A DNA stretch of 64,000 bases, from assembly GCF_000016605.1 (NCBI RefSeq), contig NC_009440.1, forward strand, positions 1,772,001-1,836,000, read 5' to 3'. A program made the translations under genes and the position numbers. Every line of letters starts with the position of its first letter. Position 1 is the first letter of the stretch. Positions 36,737 to 47,132 of the stretch are shown piece after piece. This DNA comes from Metallosphaera sedula DSM 5348. Lineage in GTDB: Archaea > Thermoproteota > Thermoprotei_A > Sulfolobales > Sulfolobaceae. The notes beneath the pieces are model-generated. The model had not been told where the DNA came from. It made no database searches and was given only the letters and a program-made list of their open reading frames with translations.

Positions 36737-37728
36737 GGAAATATGTATGGTTCTAGTTTATTGGTTATAATCATTTTCGCCTCTCCAGGTGTCAACACGG
36801 GCTTCTCGTAAAGGTAGAGGTCATCCGTGGGTAATCTTGGACACGATGTGACCACGAAGGCGTCGATGTAGCTCCTATCTAGGTTTCTGAGGGAGTCCTG
36901 GTTCAGAACCTTGCTTGTGACCACGTAGGTTGTCTTCCCCAGGGACTTGAGCCTGGACTCTAGGGACTTAACCATGAGGGGCCTGTTCTGGCCAACCTTC
37001 AATCCCTGCACAATGACCCAGGTCCTCGCGTCCATGGCCTCCATGATCTTGGAATATCTCACCTTGAGGACCTTGAAAACCTGAGGAGTTAGGTCCTCCA
37101 CAGATCTCGTGTAGGGGTCAAGCTTGATGACCGGTTTACCCGTGGCCAGTCCCAGTCCGAGGGCGTGGAAAACCCCACCTGAGATGTTTACGTGCACGTC
37201 GGCCTCAACCTGGGCAGACTTGTAGTCACATCCCAGGACCTGTCCATCCCCCATGAAAGGTGAGGAAGGCCTTCCAACCTCCACGTGGAAGTGGGGGGAA
37301 AGGTGCTCCTTCACCTGGTTCAGTAGTTTCCCGTGCTGAACGGTCGAGGTTAGGGCGACCGAGTTAGCTCCTCTCTCGCGAAGGACATCAACTAGCTTGT
37401 CCAGGGTCTCCCTCTCCACTTGAGCCGTGCTCTCAGCCTTAACGAAGAGGGTTGGAAACCTGGGGTAATACCAGGTATAAGGAGAGTGGCCGAAATGGAT
37501 GAGGAGGTCGACCTTGAGAAGGGAGGCTTCGTCTTCAGCTATGTCACAGGCCCCCCAGCTCGGTTCTCCCGATATCACGAACTCAACGTCTGGAAGGGAT
37601 TCCCTTAACCTCTCCACCAACTCCGTGGAGAAATACCTTAAACCCTCGGGGAACTGAAGGAGAACCCTCCTAGCCCCTCTCTTCCTGATCTCGGACTTGA
37701 GAAGGTCTTCATCAAAAATGTAACTCAC
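36730..37728 (-). CDS. dph2: Diphthamide synthase Dph2, non-classical radical SAM enzyme
   Basis: 332 residues. Three cysteines at the expected places bind the 4Fe-4S cluster: Cys61 ([10 protein letters not shown]), Cys167 (LGCDYKSA) and Cys296 (TSCPRLP). It transfers the 3-amino-3-carboxypropyl group from SAM to a histidine of elongation factor 2. The start overlaps the rpl10e stop by 4 bp, consistent with a translation-related operon. Confidence 0.93.
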   Translation of the reverse strand: MSYIFDEDLLKSEIRKRGARRVLLQFPEGLRYFSTELVERLRESLPDVEFVISGEPSWGACDIAEDEASLLKVDLLIHFGHSPYTWYYPRFPTLFVKAESTAQVERETLDKLVDVLRERGANSVALTSTVQHGKLLNQVKEHLSPHFHVEVGRPSSPFMGDGQVLGCDYKSAQVEADVHVNISGGVFHALGLGLATGKPVIKLDPYTRSVEDLTPQVFKVLKVRYSKIMEAMDARTWVIVQGLKVGQNRPLMVKSLESRLKSLGKTTYVVTSKVLNQDSLRNLDRSYIDAFVVTSCPRLPTDDLYLYEKPVLTPGEAKMIITNKLEPYIFPW

Positions 37729-38252
37729 TGAGTCTTTTCCTCCTTTAGAGGAACCACGACGATCTCGGTGTCGAGCGGGAGCTTGCTCGAGGCAACCTTA
37801 AAGGCCTTCTTTGCGAACTCGAGGTGCTCCTTCTTCACCCTTATTGCCATGATGAGGTCGCCGAGCTTCGTAATCCTGGCTGCAGTTCCAATGGGCTTTC
37901 CGAAGGACAGCCTCATTCCGTCTTGAAGCCTGTCCGCACCAGCGAAGGCCATCATCTTGTTCTCCCTTATGACGTGGTGCGGGTACTTGGTAACGTAAAG
38001 GTAAAAGTCGGTTTCATTTCCCACCATTGAGGTCATCTGCTTCAGCGCTATGACCCTAGCCGCTTCAAGTGCGTTATGCCTGATCTGACCAATCTGCTTT
38101 GTGAGCAACCTCACCTCGAAGTCGTAGTCCTTCTTGTGGTCTCCCATTGTGAACTTAGTTATCTTGGGTTGGGGAACTCCCGGGATATACTCTTTCCTAG
38201 TGTAAGCAGGCCCCGAGAAGTGCCTGTAGCATCTTCCTGGTCTTAGTGGCAT
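37725..38252 (-). CDS. rpl10e: 50S ribosomal protein L10e (uL16)
   Basis: 175 residues beginning [20 protein letters not shown], a diagnostic N-terminus. [12 protein letters not shown]-type and [19 protein letters not shown] segments confirm it. It sits in the large subunit near the A-site tRNA. GTTAAATAC on the minus strand about 26 bases upstream of ATG 38252 gives a leaderless promoter. First gene of the run that ends with tfs. Confidence 0.95.
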   Translation of the reverse strand: MPLRPGRCYRHFSGPAYTRKEYIPGVPQPKITKFTMGDHKKDYDFEVRLLTKQIGQIRHNALEAARVIALKQMTSMVGNETDFYLYVTKYPHHVIRENKMMAFAGADRLQDGMRLSFGKPIGTAARITKLGDLIMAIRVKKEHLEFAKKAFKVASSKLPLDTEIVVVPLKEEKTQ

Positions 38253-38300
38253 GGGTAAAGATTCAATCTCGAGTATTTAACTCCAGCGGGGGGACTCTCG

Positions 38301-39077
38301 TCAGGGCTTGCCAACCGCGTGGATCCCCTTTAACGACTTCTGCTCCTTCTCTACCTTATCCCACAGGGAGTCATAGTTCTCCATGACGTACCCGTAGACC
38401 TTCGCGATCCTTGTCATCGTGTCCACCTCGGAGAGAGGGTGTATCCTTAGGCCTACCCTTCCCACAGCCCCTCCCCTGACCATGAGCCAGTGGGCGAAGA
38501 TCTCAAGCGTGTACCTGGAGAACAGTTCCTCTCTAGGGACCTTCTTCCCGTAGAGCCAGTAGATCTCCCTCACGAAATTGGATGAGATGTTCCTGAACAT
38601 CCTGGGTTCCCATTCCTGGAGAATCCTCTCCCTGTCCTTCACCAACACGTTCCTCAGATAGTTGAATCCCTCCTCCGGGTTCTCTGAGAGCGCAAGCCCC
38701 GTGACCGCCATTACGAAGTCTCTCTGGGAAAGGAAGGAATCGAAGTCGCGGTTAACGTAGAGCCAAGCAGTTGCTGCGAAGGAGTCCACTATCCCTTCCA
38801 TCAACCTAGTAACGAGTTCCTCCCTATTGTAGGTCCTGGCTACGCCTTTACCCTTAAGTATCTCCTCAAACTCCTCAAGGTCCACTTTTCCGGCATACAC
38901 GAGTTTACCATCCACGAAAATTGAGGGGGTTGAGATGACTCCCCTCTCGAGGGCCAGGAAGGGTTGAGTCTCCGTGTCCACTAGCTTCACTTTACCTAGG
39001 AGACCCTTCTCCTCAAGGTACTCCACGAGGAGGTTGCACTCGGTGCAGTTTCTGTGCGTGAAAATCTCAACTTCCAT
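38301..39077 (-). CDS. Thioredoxin/glutaredoxin-fold protein with unknown C-terminal domain
   Basis: 258 residues. Residues 1-80 form a glutaredoxin-like domain: IFTHRNCTECNLLVEYL with a CxxC pair, a cis-proline in ISTPSIFVDG, and KLVYAG. The remaining 175 residues are helical (FAATAWLYVNRDFDSFLSQRDF) and unrecognised. The start lies 1 base after the xpd stop, so they are co-transcribed. A link of a thiol-redox domain with the Fe-S helicase XPD may reflect cluster maintenance, but that is guesswork. Confidence 0.75.
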   Translation of the reverse strand: MEVEIFTHRNCTECNLLVEYLEEKGLLGKVKLVDTETQPFLALERGVISTPSIFVDGKLVYAGKVDLEEFEEILKGKGVARTYNREELVTRLMEGIVDSFAATAWLYVNRDFDSFLSQRDFVMAVTGLALSENPEEGFNYLRNVLVKDRERILQEWEPRMFRNISSNFVREIYWLYGKKVPREELFSRYTLEIFAHWLMVRGGAVGRVGLRIHPLSEVDTMTRIAKVYGYVMENYDSLWDKVEKEQKSLKGIHAVGKP

Positions 39078-39078
39078 G

Positions 39079-40704
39079 CTAGAGTTTCACCTTCTTGGGA
39101 TTAAAACAGTTTATCTTTAGTTTCCACCACGAGGTTTCAAACCTCCTATCTAGTAACCAGACGGTAGCATGGTCCTGCCTGCTCCTGATTGCCCTCCCTA
39201 TTGCCTGCTTCACCGCTATGAGTGCCGGTATCTCCATGAGAGCCTCCCTAACAGGTTGTCCCGTTAACTTGTATATGGCCTCGCTCCTAAGTTTCAGGTA
39301 ATCGTCAAAGGAGGGATAGGGTATACCGCAGAGGACGACGTCGCTTATGACGCTGGCTCCGTCCCTGGTTAGCTCAATCCCCTCGGAGAGCTTACCCCGG
39401 GCAACTCCAGCAATGATGAGCTTCCTCTTTCCGGACTCACCGATCACCTCCTCTAGGTTTGTCCTGCTACCTTCGACGTACTTGTCAACCTTTACGTGGG
39501 CCATGACCTTCTCCATGATGGAGTAACTGGGGAAAATCGCGAGGATGTTGGCCTTGGCCAGGTGATATATCCTGAGGAGGTAGCTGGCGTATTTCTTCCA
39601 CATCTCCTGGCTCCTCAGGGAGTAGGACGAGGTTACGTCAATTGCAAGCATACAATCAAAGGACCCTGTGACCTTCGCCTTCACCTCCTTCTCGACGTCT
39701 AGGTAAAGAATCTGCCTCTGTATTCCCAGGACCTTGCTCAGGTACTCCTTTGGTGGCATGGTCCCTGACATTAGTATCACGGGTAGGTCGTCGCGATTTA
39801 GGATCGACAGAAATGGTGAGGAGAGGAGGGGCTTCATCACCAGGTGACCACGGTAGGAGAAGACTGGGGCCTCATCTGAGCTGTAGAACTTGATCACCGA
39901 TCCCAAGTGGAGTTTCCTTATGGATCTGTTGGCAATCATCTCGTTCCTTCTGTCCTCGTATTCCTCCTTCAGGAGCTTGAGTTCGTGTCCGTCCACCTTA
40001 GGATAATCCTCTACCTTGATGTATCTCTCCTCTTGGAGGACCACCTCACCTAGTTCCCTCTTGATTCTCTCAAGGATCGAGATTGCCTCCTTGCTCTTAA
40101 CCTCCTTGAGGGCGAGGTCGAGGATTTGCTGGCTGAGCTTCCTCTCTGCTAGCTCGTTCAAGTTATCCAGGTTGTGGGCCTCATCCACCACGAGGACGAA
40201 GTCGTCTAGTTCCAGACCAAGGGCCTCCCACATCCAAGGCGTGAACACGTAGGGATAGGTCACGGCAATCACGTCGGCGACGCTGGTTGAGTTAATCAGG
40301 GAGAAATAGGGGCAAAACTTCTCCCTTCTCCCTCTCTCCTTGAGTTCCTTGAGAAGGGTAAAGGGAGGCTCCGTGGAATCCACGAACATCGCAACGTAGG
40401 AGTCACACAGGGAGCACTTTATGTCCTCAGGATCTGCGCCTTCATCGGCGTAGAGGCAGGCCCTTCCCTTCCCCATGACGAAGGAGAACCTCTTCCCGAG
40501 CCTGTTAACTTCCCTGTAAACAGGGTAGAACTCGTTGTGGGTTCTAACAGTGAAAAGAACCCTAGGCCTAACTTCAAACGCGGAAACGAGAGAGAAAAGA
40601 GTCTTTCCACTTCCAGTGGGGGACTGCAGGGCTACTAGATTGCCTTCCCTTAGCCCCTTCACTACCTTGTCCTTGAGCGCTAATTGCCAGTCCCTTAGCT
40701 CCAC
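39079..40704 (-). CDS. xpd: XPD/Rad3 Fe-S DNA helicase
   Basis: 541 residues, close to the 551 of S. acidocaldarius XPD. Walker A SPTGSGKT at residues 28-35, Fe-S cluster cysteines 83, 97, 100 and 131 (GRACLY, KCSLC, FCPYF), DEAH at 174-177, and motif VI QAIGRAIRSRQD near the C-terminus. It unwinds DNA 5' to 3' in repair. Overlaps the upstream small gene by 10 bp and almost touches the downstream thioredoxin-like gene. Confidence 0.95.
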   Translation of the reverse strand: MELRDWQLALKDKVVKGLREGNLVALQSPTGSGKTLFSLVSAFEVRPRVLFTVRTHNEFYPVYREVNRLGKRFSFVMGKGRACLYADEGADPEDIKCSLCDSYVAMFVDSTEPPFTLLKELKERGRREKFCPYFSLINSTSVADVIAVTYPYVFTPWMWEALGLELDDFVLVVDEAHNLDNLNELAERKLSQQILDLALKEVKSKEAISILERIKRELGEVVLQEERYIKVEDYPKVDGHELKLLKEEYEDRRNEMIANRSIRKLHLGSVIKFYSSDEAPVFSYRGHLVMKPLLSSPFLSILNRDDLPVILMSGTMPPKEYLSKVLGIQRQILYLDVEKEVKAKVTGSFDCMLAIDVTSSYSLRSQEMWKKYASYLLRIYHLAKANILAIFPSYSIMEKVMAHVKVDKYVEGSRTNLEEVIGESGKRKLIIAGVARGKLSEGIELTRDGASVISDVVLCGIPYPSFDDYLKLRSEAIYKLTGQPVREALMEIPALIAVKQAIGRAIRSRQDHATVWLLDRRFETSWWKLKINCFNPKKVKL

Positions 40705-40994
40705 TCTTGCGTCCTTGCAATAACCTCGTCTAGCATTATATACCTTATGAATGACTTCTCTCCAAGTCTGGCAACATCAGAGGCCTTTCCCTTCACCTTA
40801 ACAGTCATCATGAAGCTGAAGACGTTGTCAATCTTGGCGAGGCTTGATATCTCCTTAAGGACCTCCTCTGAGGGGGAGGTGTCGAGGACAAGAATAGCCC
40901 TGATCTCGGTACTTGGGGAACTTTGGGCTATTTCCACTATCCTGTAATCCACCTTTGTTCTCAAAGCTTCGTTGTAACTTATCATTTCATACAC
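40695..40994 (-). CDS. Small protein upstream of xpd, propeptide-inhibitor-like fold possible
   Basis: 99 residues (DYRIVEIAQSSPSTEIRAIL...). A beta-alpha-beta pattern ending with SFIRYIMLDEVIA resembles the ferredoxin-like fold of subtilisin propeptides and I9 inhibitors; this is weak. TATA-like ATTTTATAAT lies about 26 bases before ATG 40994, so it starts the operon with xpd. Function unknown. Confidence 0.6.
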   Translation of the reverse strand: MYEMISYNEALRTKVDYRIVEIAQSSPSTEIRAILVLDTSPSEEVLKEISSLAKIDNVFSFMMTVKVKGKASDVARLGEKSFIRYIMLDEVIARTQEWS

Positions 40995-41134
40995 CTAAGA
41001 TAACATAGTGTTTTAACATTATAAAATAATCTACTAAATACCCAAGGGAATTGGTATCATATAAGTGAATTATTAAGTCAATTATAAGTCGTGGGGTTCG
41101 TGGAACTTTTAACTTGAAGTGTGAATCTCAGAGC

Positions 41135-41449
41135 ATGATACTTCAAAGACCTGAGATGAGGGTTGGGGAGAAGAGAAGAGTAGACATAGAGGGGAAGGCA
41201 ATTCTACTGATCTACCTGGGAGGGGAGAGGTACCTCGCGTTCGATAATACCTGCCCCCATCTTGGTTGCGATCTCAGTAAGTACGGGGTACTAATAAGGG
41301 AGGAATTGGTGTGCCAGTGCCACTTCAGTCACTTCTCGGTGAAGGATGGGAGACCGTTGAAGGGGGCGTCTAAGAGGCCTATCGGCGTGTATTCGGTGAA
41401 GGTTGAGGGAGATAAGTTAATCCTGGAGATGACTAGAAGAGACAGTTGA
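41135..41449 (+). CDS. Rieske-type [2Fe-2S] ferredoxin
   Basis: ATG 41135 is about 26 bases after CTTTTAAC, so the upstream TTG 41114 is unlikely. 104 residues. Cluster-binding CPHLGC and CQCHFSHFS with two Cys and two His. No membrane anchor or signal, so it is a soluble electron carrier rather than a cytochrome-complex Rieske. The 3' end overlaps the convergent aroD by 17 bp. The partner enzyme is unknown. Confidence 0.88.
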   Translation: MILQRPEMRVGEKRRVDIEGKAILLIYLGGERYLAFDNTCPHLGCDLSKYGVLIREELVCQCHFSHFSVKDGRPLKGASKRPIGVYSVKVEGDKLILEMTRRDS

Positions 41450-42047
41450 GAATCCTTTTTGCCTCCAGATAGTGTAGTTGGCCCGTCGCCGTTGGGGAAT
41501 CCACGTAGGTGTAGAGTAGCCTCGAGCCAAGAAGGGAGATCGCCAATCTCTCCAGGGGGTCAGGGCTCATAGGCATGAAAGTGGAGCCCGGCTTCGTGGA
41601 AATGTAGGAGAGAATCTCCCTGTATCCAGGTAGGTTGGACACGGCGATCTTCACTGTGAAGGCTTCGCGATATGTGGAGAATAGGCAGTCAACCTCCTCC
41701 CTGGAGGGTAGGCGATGAAAGTAGTGTGCGGATACCACCTTTTCCCTGAATTGGACTCTCCTCCTGGAAAGGAAGGATGCCTCTACGTCATAGAGAATGC
41801 CAAGTTTCATGAGCTCGTTAAGGAAAGTTTCCTTGAAATTGTCGGTAAAGTTACCTTGGCCTCCCTCTTCCCTGTCTCTTAGAGTGACCAAGATCCTATC
41901 TCGGTATGGGAGGAGGTCCTGAGGCCTTGGAAACTCCCTGGAGTAATCCAGTCTTAATTCAACGAGATCGGCATCTATGTCCTTTACTCTGCTTATGTCT
42001 CCAGGTGAGGTCACTGGCAGGGAAGCGACAATAAGTGGCCTATTCAT
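41433..42047 (-). CDS. aroD: 3-dehydroquinate dehydratase, type I
   Basis: 204 residues. DADLVELRLDY, ILVTLRDREEGG, SAHYFHRLPS with the catalytic His, and FTVKIAV with the Schiff-base Lys define class I AroD. It makes 3-dehydroshikimate. Separated from aroA by 190 bp, the largest gap in the aromatic run; it may have a separate promoter. Last gene of the shikimate set. Confidence 0.9.
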   Translation of the reverse strand: MNRPLIVASLPVTSPGDISRVKDIDADLVELRLDYSREFPRPQDLLPYRDRILVTLRDREEGGQGNFTDNFKETFLNELMKLGILYDVEASFLSRRRVQFREKVVSAHYFHRLPSREEVDCLFSTYREAFTVKIAVSNLPGYREILSYISTKPGSTFMPMSPDPLERLAISLLGSRLLYTYVDSPTATGQLHYLEAKRILNCLF

Positions 42048-42093
42048 GGTTAGAGGTTGAAGGATGAATTAATATGTGTTCTTGATTGGTGTA

Positions 42094-42207
42094 ATGGTTT
42101 CCAGTGTTATCATCCAAGACTACATGAAAGAGCTAAGACTGAGCATAGAGGAGAGGTTCATTTGCGACTCTCGGAAACTATGTGATGTTGTAATGAGGAT
42201 CAAGTAA
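42094..42207 (+). CDS. Possible 37-residue small protein between aroA and aroD
   Basis: ATG 42094 to TAA 42207 encodes MVSSVIIQDYMKELRLSIEE and a Cys-containing tail ending VVMRIK. AATTAATAT lies about 22 bases before the ATG, consistent with a leaderless start. It is on the strand opposite to the aro operon. It is too short to judge by composition and could be chance. Confidence 0.3.
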   Translation: MVSSVIIQDYMKELRLSIEERFICDSRKLCDVVMRIK

Positions 42208-42237
42208 CTCTCATGCCCTCTCCATGTCACAATGAAG

Positions 42238-43413
42238 TCACTCATGAATCCTTATCTTCCCTCCCAGAGCCGAGAGATCGCTCCAGTATCCAGGGTTGCT
42301 CTTGTTCACGCACTCTGCACTCGTGATTTTACCACCTACCCTCAAGGCCAGATCGCCAGCCATCATGGCTATCCTGTGATCCTTGGGGCACTCCACCTCC
42401 CCTCTTCTCGGCTCTCCTCCCTTCACTGTGATAGTGCCGGCTGAGTAAGATCCTGATATCCCAAAGCTGGCTAACGTGTTCAGGATAGTGGATATCCTGT
42501 CACTCTCCTTGATCCTCAGCCTTTCGCTATCCATTATCCTGGACTCACCCGGTATCACGGCCATGAGGGCTGCCAGGGAGGGCGCCAGGTCTGGCACGTC
42601 GTTGATTGACACGGATATGGGGACCCTGACCCCGGTGTCCCTCACTATCCACCTGTTCTCGCTCACGTAGCTCTCAGCTCCCGCCTCCTTCACCATCCTA
42701 ACCACGTCGTGGTCCCCAACGTAACTTGGGGGAGCGTAAAGGTTGGTGATCTCCACTTCCCCACCCGTTAGTACTGCCCCCACTGCGTAAAATGAAGCCA
42801 GGGCGTAATCGCCTGGAACAGATCCCCCAAACTTGCGAAGGTTTCTGCACTCCACGGTTATCTCCTCCCCCTGAATCGTCACCTTTCCCCCTATTGAGGA
42901 GATGACGTCAGCGGTCATGAAGATGTAGCCCCTTGACGAGATTGGGGGAATTACCCTGATCCTTCCCTCCCCCCTCAGGCAGTAGGCGTAGATTAACCCA
43001 GAGATGTACTGACTACTTTCCCACCCCTCAATCTGCGTCTCTGGTCCCAGGCTTCCCTCAACTGTCATGGGAAGGGAATTTGACGAGAACTTGCCTGGAA
43101 GCCATCTCAACGCGTTCAGAGGTCTCCTCCTCAGGGTGTCGTCTCCGTCAAGTTTCACCCTTCGCCCCATGGCTAGGATCACTGGTATTATCATCCTTAG
43201 GGTGGTGGCAGATCCACCCAGGTAGAGCTCATCCTTCCCCTCCTTCAGGGACTTGACCGCGTTAATTGCAACCCTTACGTCATCCGACTCTGGGAGGTTC
43301 TCGAGCGAAACCTCCGTCAGAAGGGACAGGAAAACGTACCTGATTCCAAGGCTCTTTGAGGGCGGAGCCTTAACCCTTCCCTTGATCCTTGATGGCTCAA
43401 TTTCCACGAACAA
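42238..43413 (-). CDS. aroA: 3-phosphoshikimate 1-carboxyvinyltransferase (EPSP synthase)
   Basis: 391 residues, shorter than bacterial forms as usual for archaea. PPSKSLGIRYVFLSLL, LGGSATTLRMIIPVILAMG (phosphoenolpyruvate site), SRGYIFMTADVI, INDVPDLAPSLAALMAV and the end LRIKESDRISTI and DHRIAMMAGDLAL. It adds enolpyruvate to shikimate-3-phosphate. Overlaps aroK by 17 bp. Confidence 0.95.
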   Translation of the reverse strand: MFVEIEPSRIKGRVKAPPSKSLGIRYVFLSLLTEVSLENLPESDDVRVAINAVKSLKEGKDELYLGGSATTLRMIIPVILAMGRRVKLDGDDTLRRRPLNALRWLPGKFSSNSLPMTVEGSLGPETQIEGWESSQYISGLIYAYCLRGEGRIRVIPPISSRGYIFMTADVISSIGGKVTIQGEEITVECRNLRKFGGSVPGDYALASFYAVGAVLTGGEVEITNLYAPPSYVGDHDVVRMVKEAGAESYVSENRWIVRDTGVRVPISVSINDVPDLAPSLAALMAVIPGESRIMDSERLRIKESDRISTILNTLASFGISGSYSAGTITVKGGEPRRGEVECPKDHRIAMMAGDLALRVGGKITSAECVNKSNPGYWSDLSALGGKIRIHE

Positions 43414-44176
43414 GGTCTACCACCCTGGTAACCCTAACCTTCCCCCTCTTCTCAAAGGCCTCAATAACTGGCCCCTCGTCGCCCTCACGGGTCACGGCGA
43501 AATATGAGGGTCCATTCCCTGACAGCCCCGAGGCCAGAGCCCCCTTACGAAGAGCCTCCTCAACCAGGTCCGTAGGAAAGCCCAGTATCTCGGCTATGGC
43601 TATCCCGTTGAGTTTCATGGCCTCCCACAACCTTCCCTGTAGGGCAATCGCGAAGATCTCCTGGAAGAGTGCCCTAAAGGCCCTTAACTTACCCAGATCT
43701 ATCTTTCCCTTCCCGCTCCTCTCCAGGATGACCACGGTCACATCGCGGGGAGCCCTTTCCCTCTTGATAACCTTGAACTCCTTATTATACGTGAACGAGA
43801 CACCTCCACACCACGAGGCAACAGCGTCGTCCAAGGCCCCCGTGAACGAGACTCCAGCCTTGAGGGAGAGGATGGCTGATAGCTTGGGGATATCCACGTT
43901 CAAGGAGAACCTCTCGGCTATCTCCCCTATTAACGCATTGGAAACGGCACTGCTACTCTTCAACCCACTTCCCGGAGGGATCTCCGACTCAACCTCCACC
44001 TCGAGCTCCGGGATTCCCTGCCTCTCGAAATAGTTCAGTATCTCGTTGAGGAGTAGGTCCTGAACGTTCCTCTTCCCCTCCCTCACCCTCACGTTAACCT
44101 TCATGTCCACTGCCATGGCAGAGCCGTACCAAGAGGGTAAGGCGTTCACGACTGAGATTCCGCCGTAGGCCTGCAT
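43397..44176 (-). CDS. aroK: Shikimate kinase, archaeal GHMP type
   Basis: I take ATG 44176 ([18 protein letters not shown]) as the start, 259 residues; ATG 44197 is also possible. [20 protein letters not shown] is the GHMP kinase phosphate loop. [14 protein letters not shown] and [13 protein letters not shown] follow. This family replaces the bacterial P-loop AroK in archaea. Overlaps aroC by 31 bp. Confidence 0.93.
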
Positions 44177-45318
44177 TCCTCCATGTACCTCCTCCATCTG
44201 TCCTCAATGACCTCAGCCTGCCTCTCCTCGAGCTTGACAGGTGGGATGACCCCAGACCTCAGGGAGTGATCCACCAGGGTCAGGGCCACCATGGACTCAG
44301 CCACGGAGACTCCCCTGATTGCGACAGCTGGATCATGCCTTCCCAGGACAGAGATCTCTGCCGGTTCCCCGGTTCTTAGATCCACCGTCCCCTGCGGTTT
44401 CCTTATGGAGCTTGTGGGCTTGAAGGAACATCTCACCACTATATCCTCACCCGTAGTTATTCCTCCCAGGATTCCGCCAGACTTGTTCTCCCTCCAACCA
44501 AGTCTCTCACCCTTCCTTACAATGGAGTCGTTTGCCTCGCTTCCCTTCATTCTTGAAGCTTGAAAGCCCAGTCCGTACTCAAACCCCGTCACTGCCGGGA
44601 TAGAGAGGATCGCCTTGGCCAGGTCAGCCTTGATCTTGTCGAAGACAGGTTCACCTAACCCTGCAGGTGGGTTCTTCACGACTATCTCGGCAACTCCACC
44701 GTAACTATCTCCCTCAACCGTTGCCTGTTTCACCAGTTCCTGGAACTTGGCCTCAGTCTCTGGGTCGGAAGCCCTCACGGGGCTGTACTTGGAACATAAG
44801 ATTTGAAGGAAGTCCGCGGGCGGTGAGTCCACAGGTCCAAGACTCTTGAGCCTCCCCGCTATCCAGGTATCGTGGAACATTAACAGCTTCTTGGCTATCG
44901 CCCCTGCAGCTACTCTCCCAACGGTCTCCCTGGCGCTCGATCTGCCACCTCCCCTGTAGTCCCAGTTTTCGTAACCATACCTCATGATGAAGGGAAGGTC
45001 AGCGTGTCCAGGCCTTGGCTTCACCTTAACCTCCTCATAGAACGACGAGATAACATCAGTGTTTTTCACGACGATGGCAATGGGAGACCCAGTGGTCCTT
45101 CCATTATAGACCCCACTCAGGATCTCGGGAACGTCCTTCTCCCTTCTCCCTGACACGTAGAGTCTCCCTGGTCTCCTGAAGGAGAGCTCGAATTCAAGAT
45201 CCTCCTGGGACAACCTTAACCCTGCAGGGACACCGTCCACCACGACGCCCACCGCGGGCCCGTGGCTTTCCCCGAAAGTGGTAATCCTAAAGATCTTGCC
45301 AAAGCTATTTCCCGGCAT
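44146..45318 (-). CDS. aroC: Chorismate synthase
   Basis: 390 residues. [80 protein letters not shown] and [20 protein letters not shown] are the classical motifs. FMN-dependent conversion of EPSP to chorismate. Overlaps aroE by 14 bp. Confidence 0.96.
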
Positions 45319-46132
45319 TTAGGAAATTCACCACCTCTATGTCGTTGAGGGATTTACCAAACCAAATTTTTTCAGCCTCCATGGCCTGCCTCACCAGGAT
45401 CTGGAGGCCATCAACCACTCTCATTCCCAGTTCCCTCGCCCTTCTAAGAAAGGGGGTTTCCTCCTTATACACGAACTCCACCGCCATCTTTCCCCTCACG
45501 CACTCCAGGGGTACAGCCTCCGGTTCAGGGATCGTGTTAACGACCACGTTGTACTCCCCTTGGCAAGCCCTGGAGAAGGAGGCCGAGATACCCTCCTCCC
45601 TCAACCTTGAGACCAGCTCCATCCCACGGGTCTCGGTCCTATTCTGTACAATTATCTCGAAACCCAGTTCCCCCAGGGCAAAGGAGGCAGCCTTGGCCGC
45701 ACCCCCAGCTCCCAGGATTAGGGCAGTACCCCTTTCCACTCCTGAAACTAATCCCTTCACTGCTAGGTAGTCCGTGTTATACCCCCTTCCTCCATGGATC
45801 GTGTTTACCGCCCCCACCTTTTCAGCCTCGGGCGACAGCGAGTCCAGAAATGGCATTACAGCCTCCTTGTAGGGGATGGTCACGTTCAACCCATACGTGA
45901 ACTCTAGCAGCCCTGGGAAAGCCCTCTGAAACCTGTCCCTTGAGACGTCAAAGGTAACGTAAACTGCCCTTATCCCTAGCCTCTCGAAAGCGAAGTTATG
46001 TATCTTGGGGGACAGGGTATACTTAATGTTCTCCCCAAGTACGCCCAGAAGGCTGGTATCAGGCCCTATTTCCGTGCACTTCAGTTCAATTACCTCCCAA
46101 GCATTGCTTAGCGAAACCCTCAAGGGTCTCAA
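45305..46132 (-). CDS. aroE: Shikimate dehydrogenase
   Basis: 275 residues in the longest form. [20 protein letters not shown] (shikimate site), [15 protein letters not shown] with the catalytic Lys, [22 protein letters not shown] (NADP) and [18 protein letters not shown]. The start is uncertain: TTG 46132 overlaps aroB by 47 bp, and TTG 46123 is another choice. Reduces 3-dehydroshikimate to shikimate. Confidence 0.93.
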
Positions 46133-47132
46133 GTGGCACCCTTACCCCCCTCCAATTCCCAATCCTAGTGGGAAAGGGTAGGAGGACTTCTTCCCCTCTC
46201 CTCTTCTTGTCCTTTGTCATGGCAATTAACGCCTTCTCCACATCAATTTTCGCGTTAAGTTGCTCCAAGGAGATGGGTAACCCAAAGAGTTGCAGTAACC
46301 AAAGGACATCCTCAACCACTCCCTCCTCAGCGTAGCCCATTTCCTCGGCAATCTTAGCCTCACATACCATTCCAACGGATATTGCGAGACCGTGAGGAAC
46401 CGTGAAATCTGAGCCAGCCTCGATTGCATGCCCTATGGTATGCCCGAAGTTCAGGACTATCCTCACTCCCTTGGTCTCCCTCTCGTCCTCCGCAACGACC
46501 GCTAACTTGTCCCTAACTGACGAAGAGATTACCTTTTCCAGGGCTGATTCCTCCTTGTTCAGGACTGAGCTGTGATTCAAGGAAAGAAAGTCGTAAAGTT
46601 CCTTATCTAGGACCAGTGCATACTTCACAACCTCCGCGAGTCCCCTTCTCAGCTCCTCCGTGGGGAGAGTATCCAGAAAGGAGAGGTCATCTAGGATAAG
46701 TGAGGGTTGATAAAAGGTCCCGATCATGTTCTTTGCCTTACCGTAATTAACTCCCGTCTTTCCACCGATCCCTGCGTCTACCATCCCCAAGAGGGTGGTG
46801 GGAACGTTAACTAGGTTTAGGCCACGCATGAAGATTGAGGCTGAGAAGCCCGCCACGTCGAGTACTGTCCCTCCCCCCACAGCAACTAGGTAATCGCCCC
46901 TTGTGAAGTCGTGTTCCAGGAGTTTATCCACTATCTCAAGCGCGTTCCTCAGGTCCTTCCCTTTCTCTCCGTCCTCTACCGCGATTTCTAGGTCCCCCTT
47001 CACGTCTGGCTTCAAGGACTTGGGGTGAACTATGCACTTCCTCCCTGGAAGGCTCTCCAGCTCCCTGAGTGCCCCCCTACCAACTTTCACGCTCACATCT
47101 GAACAGCACACCTTCTCACGGAACTCGATCAT
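46086..47132 (-). CDS. aroB: 3-dehydroquinate synthase
   Basis: 348 residues. [20 protein letters not shown] (NAD), [68 protein letters not shown] with the zinc-binding histidines and HGLAISVGM. Makes the first carbocycle of the pathway from DAHP. Overlaps aroG by 4 bp. Confidence 0.95.
   Translation of the reverse strand: MIEFREKVCCSDVSVKVGRGALRELESLPGRKCIVHPKSLKPDVKGDLEIAVEDGEKGKDLRNALEIVDKLLEHDFTRGDYLVAVGGGTVLDVAGFSASIFMRGLNLVNVPTTLLGMVDAGIGGKTGVNYGKAKNMIGTFYQPSLILDDLSFLDTLPTEELRRGLAEVVKYALVLDKELYDFLSLNHSSVLNKEESALEKVISSSVRDKLAVVAEDERETKGVRIVLNFGHTIGHAIEAGSDFTVPHGLAISVGMVCEAKIAEEMGYAEEGVVEDVLWLLQLFGLPISLEQLNAKIDVEKALIAMTKDKKRRGEEVLLPFPTRIGNWRGVRVPLETLEGFAKQCLGGN

Noticed and set aside
43389-44033. 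214-residue plus-strand ORF opposite aroK
   Set aside because: It is a shadow of the shikimate kinase gene, whose GHMP motifs are clear on the minus strand.
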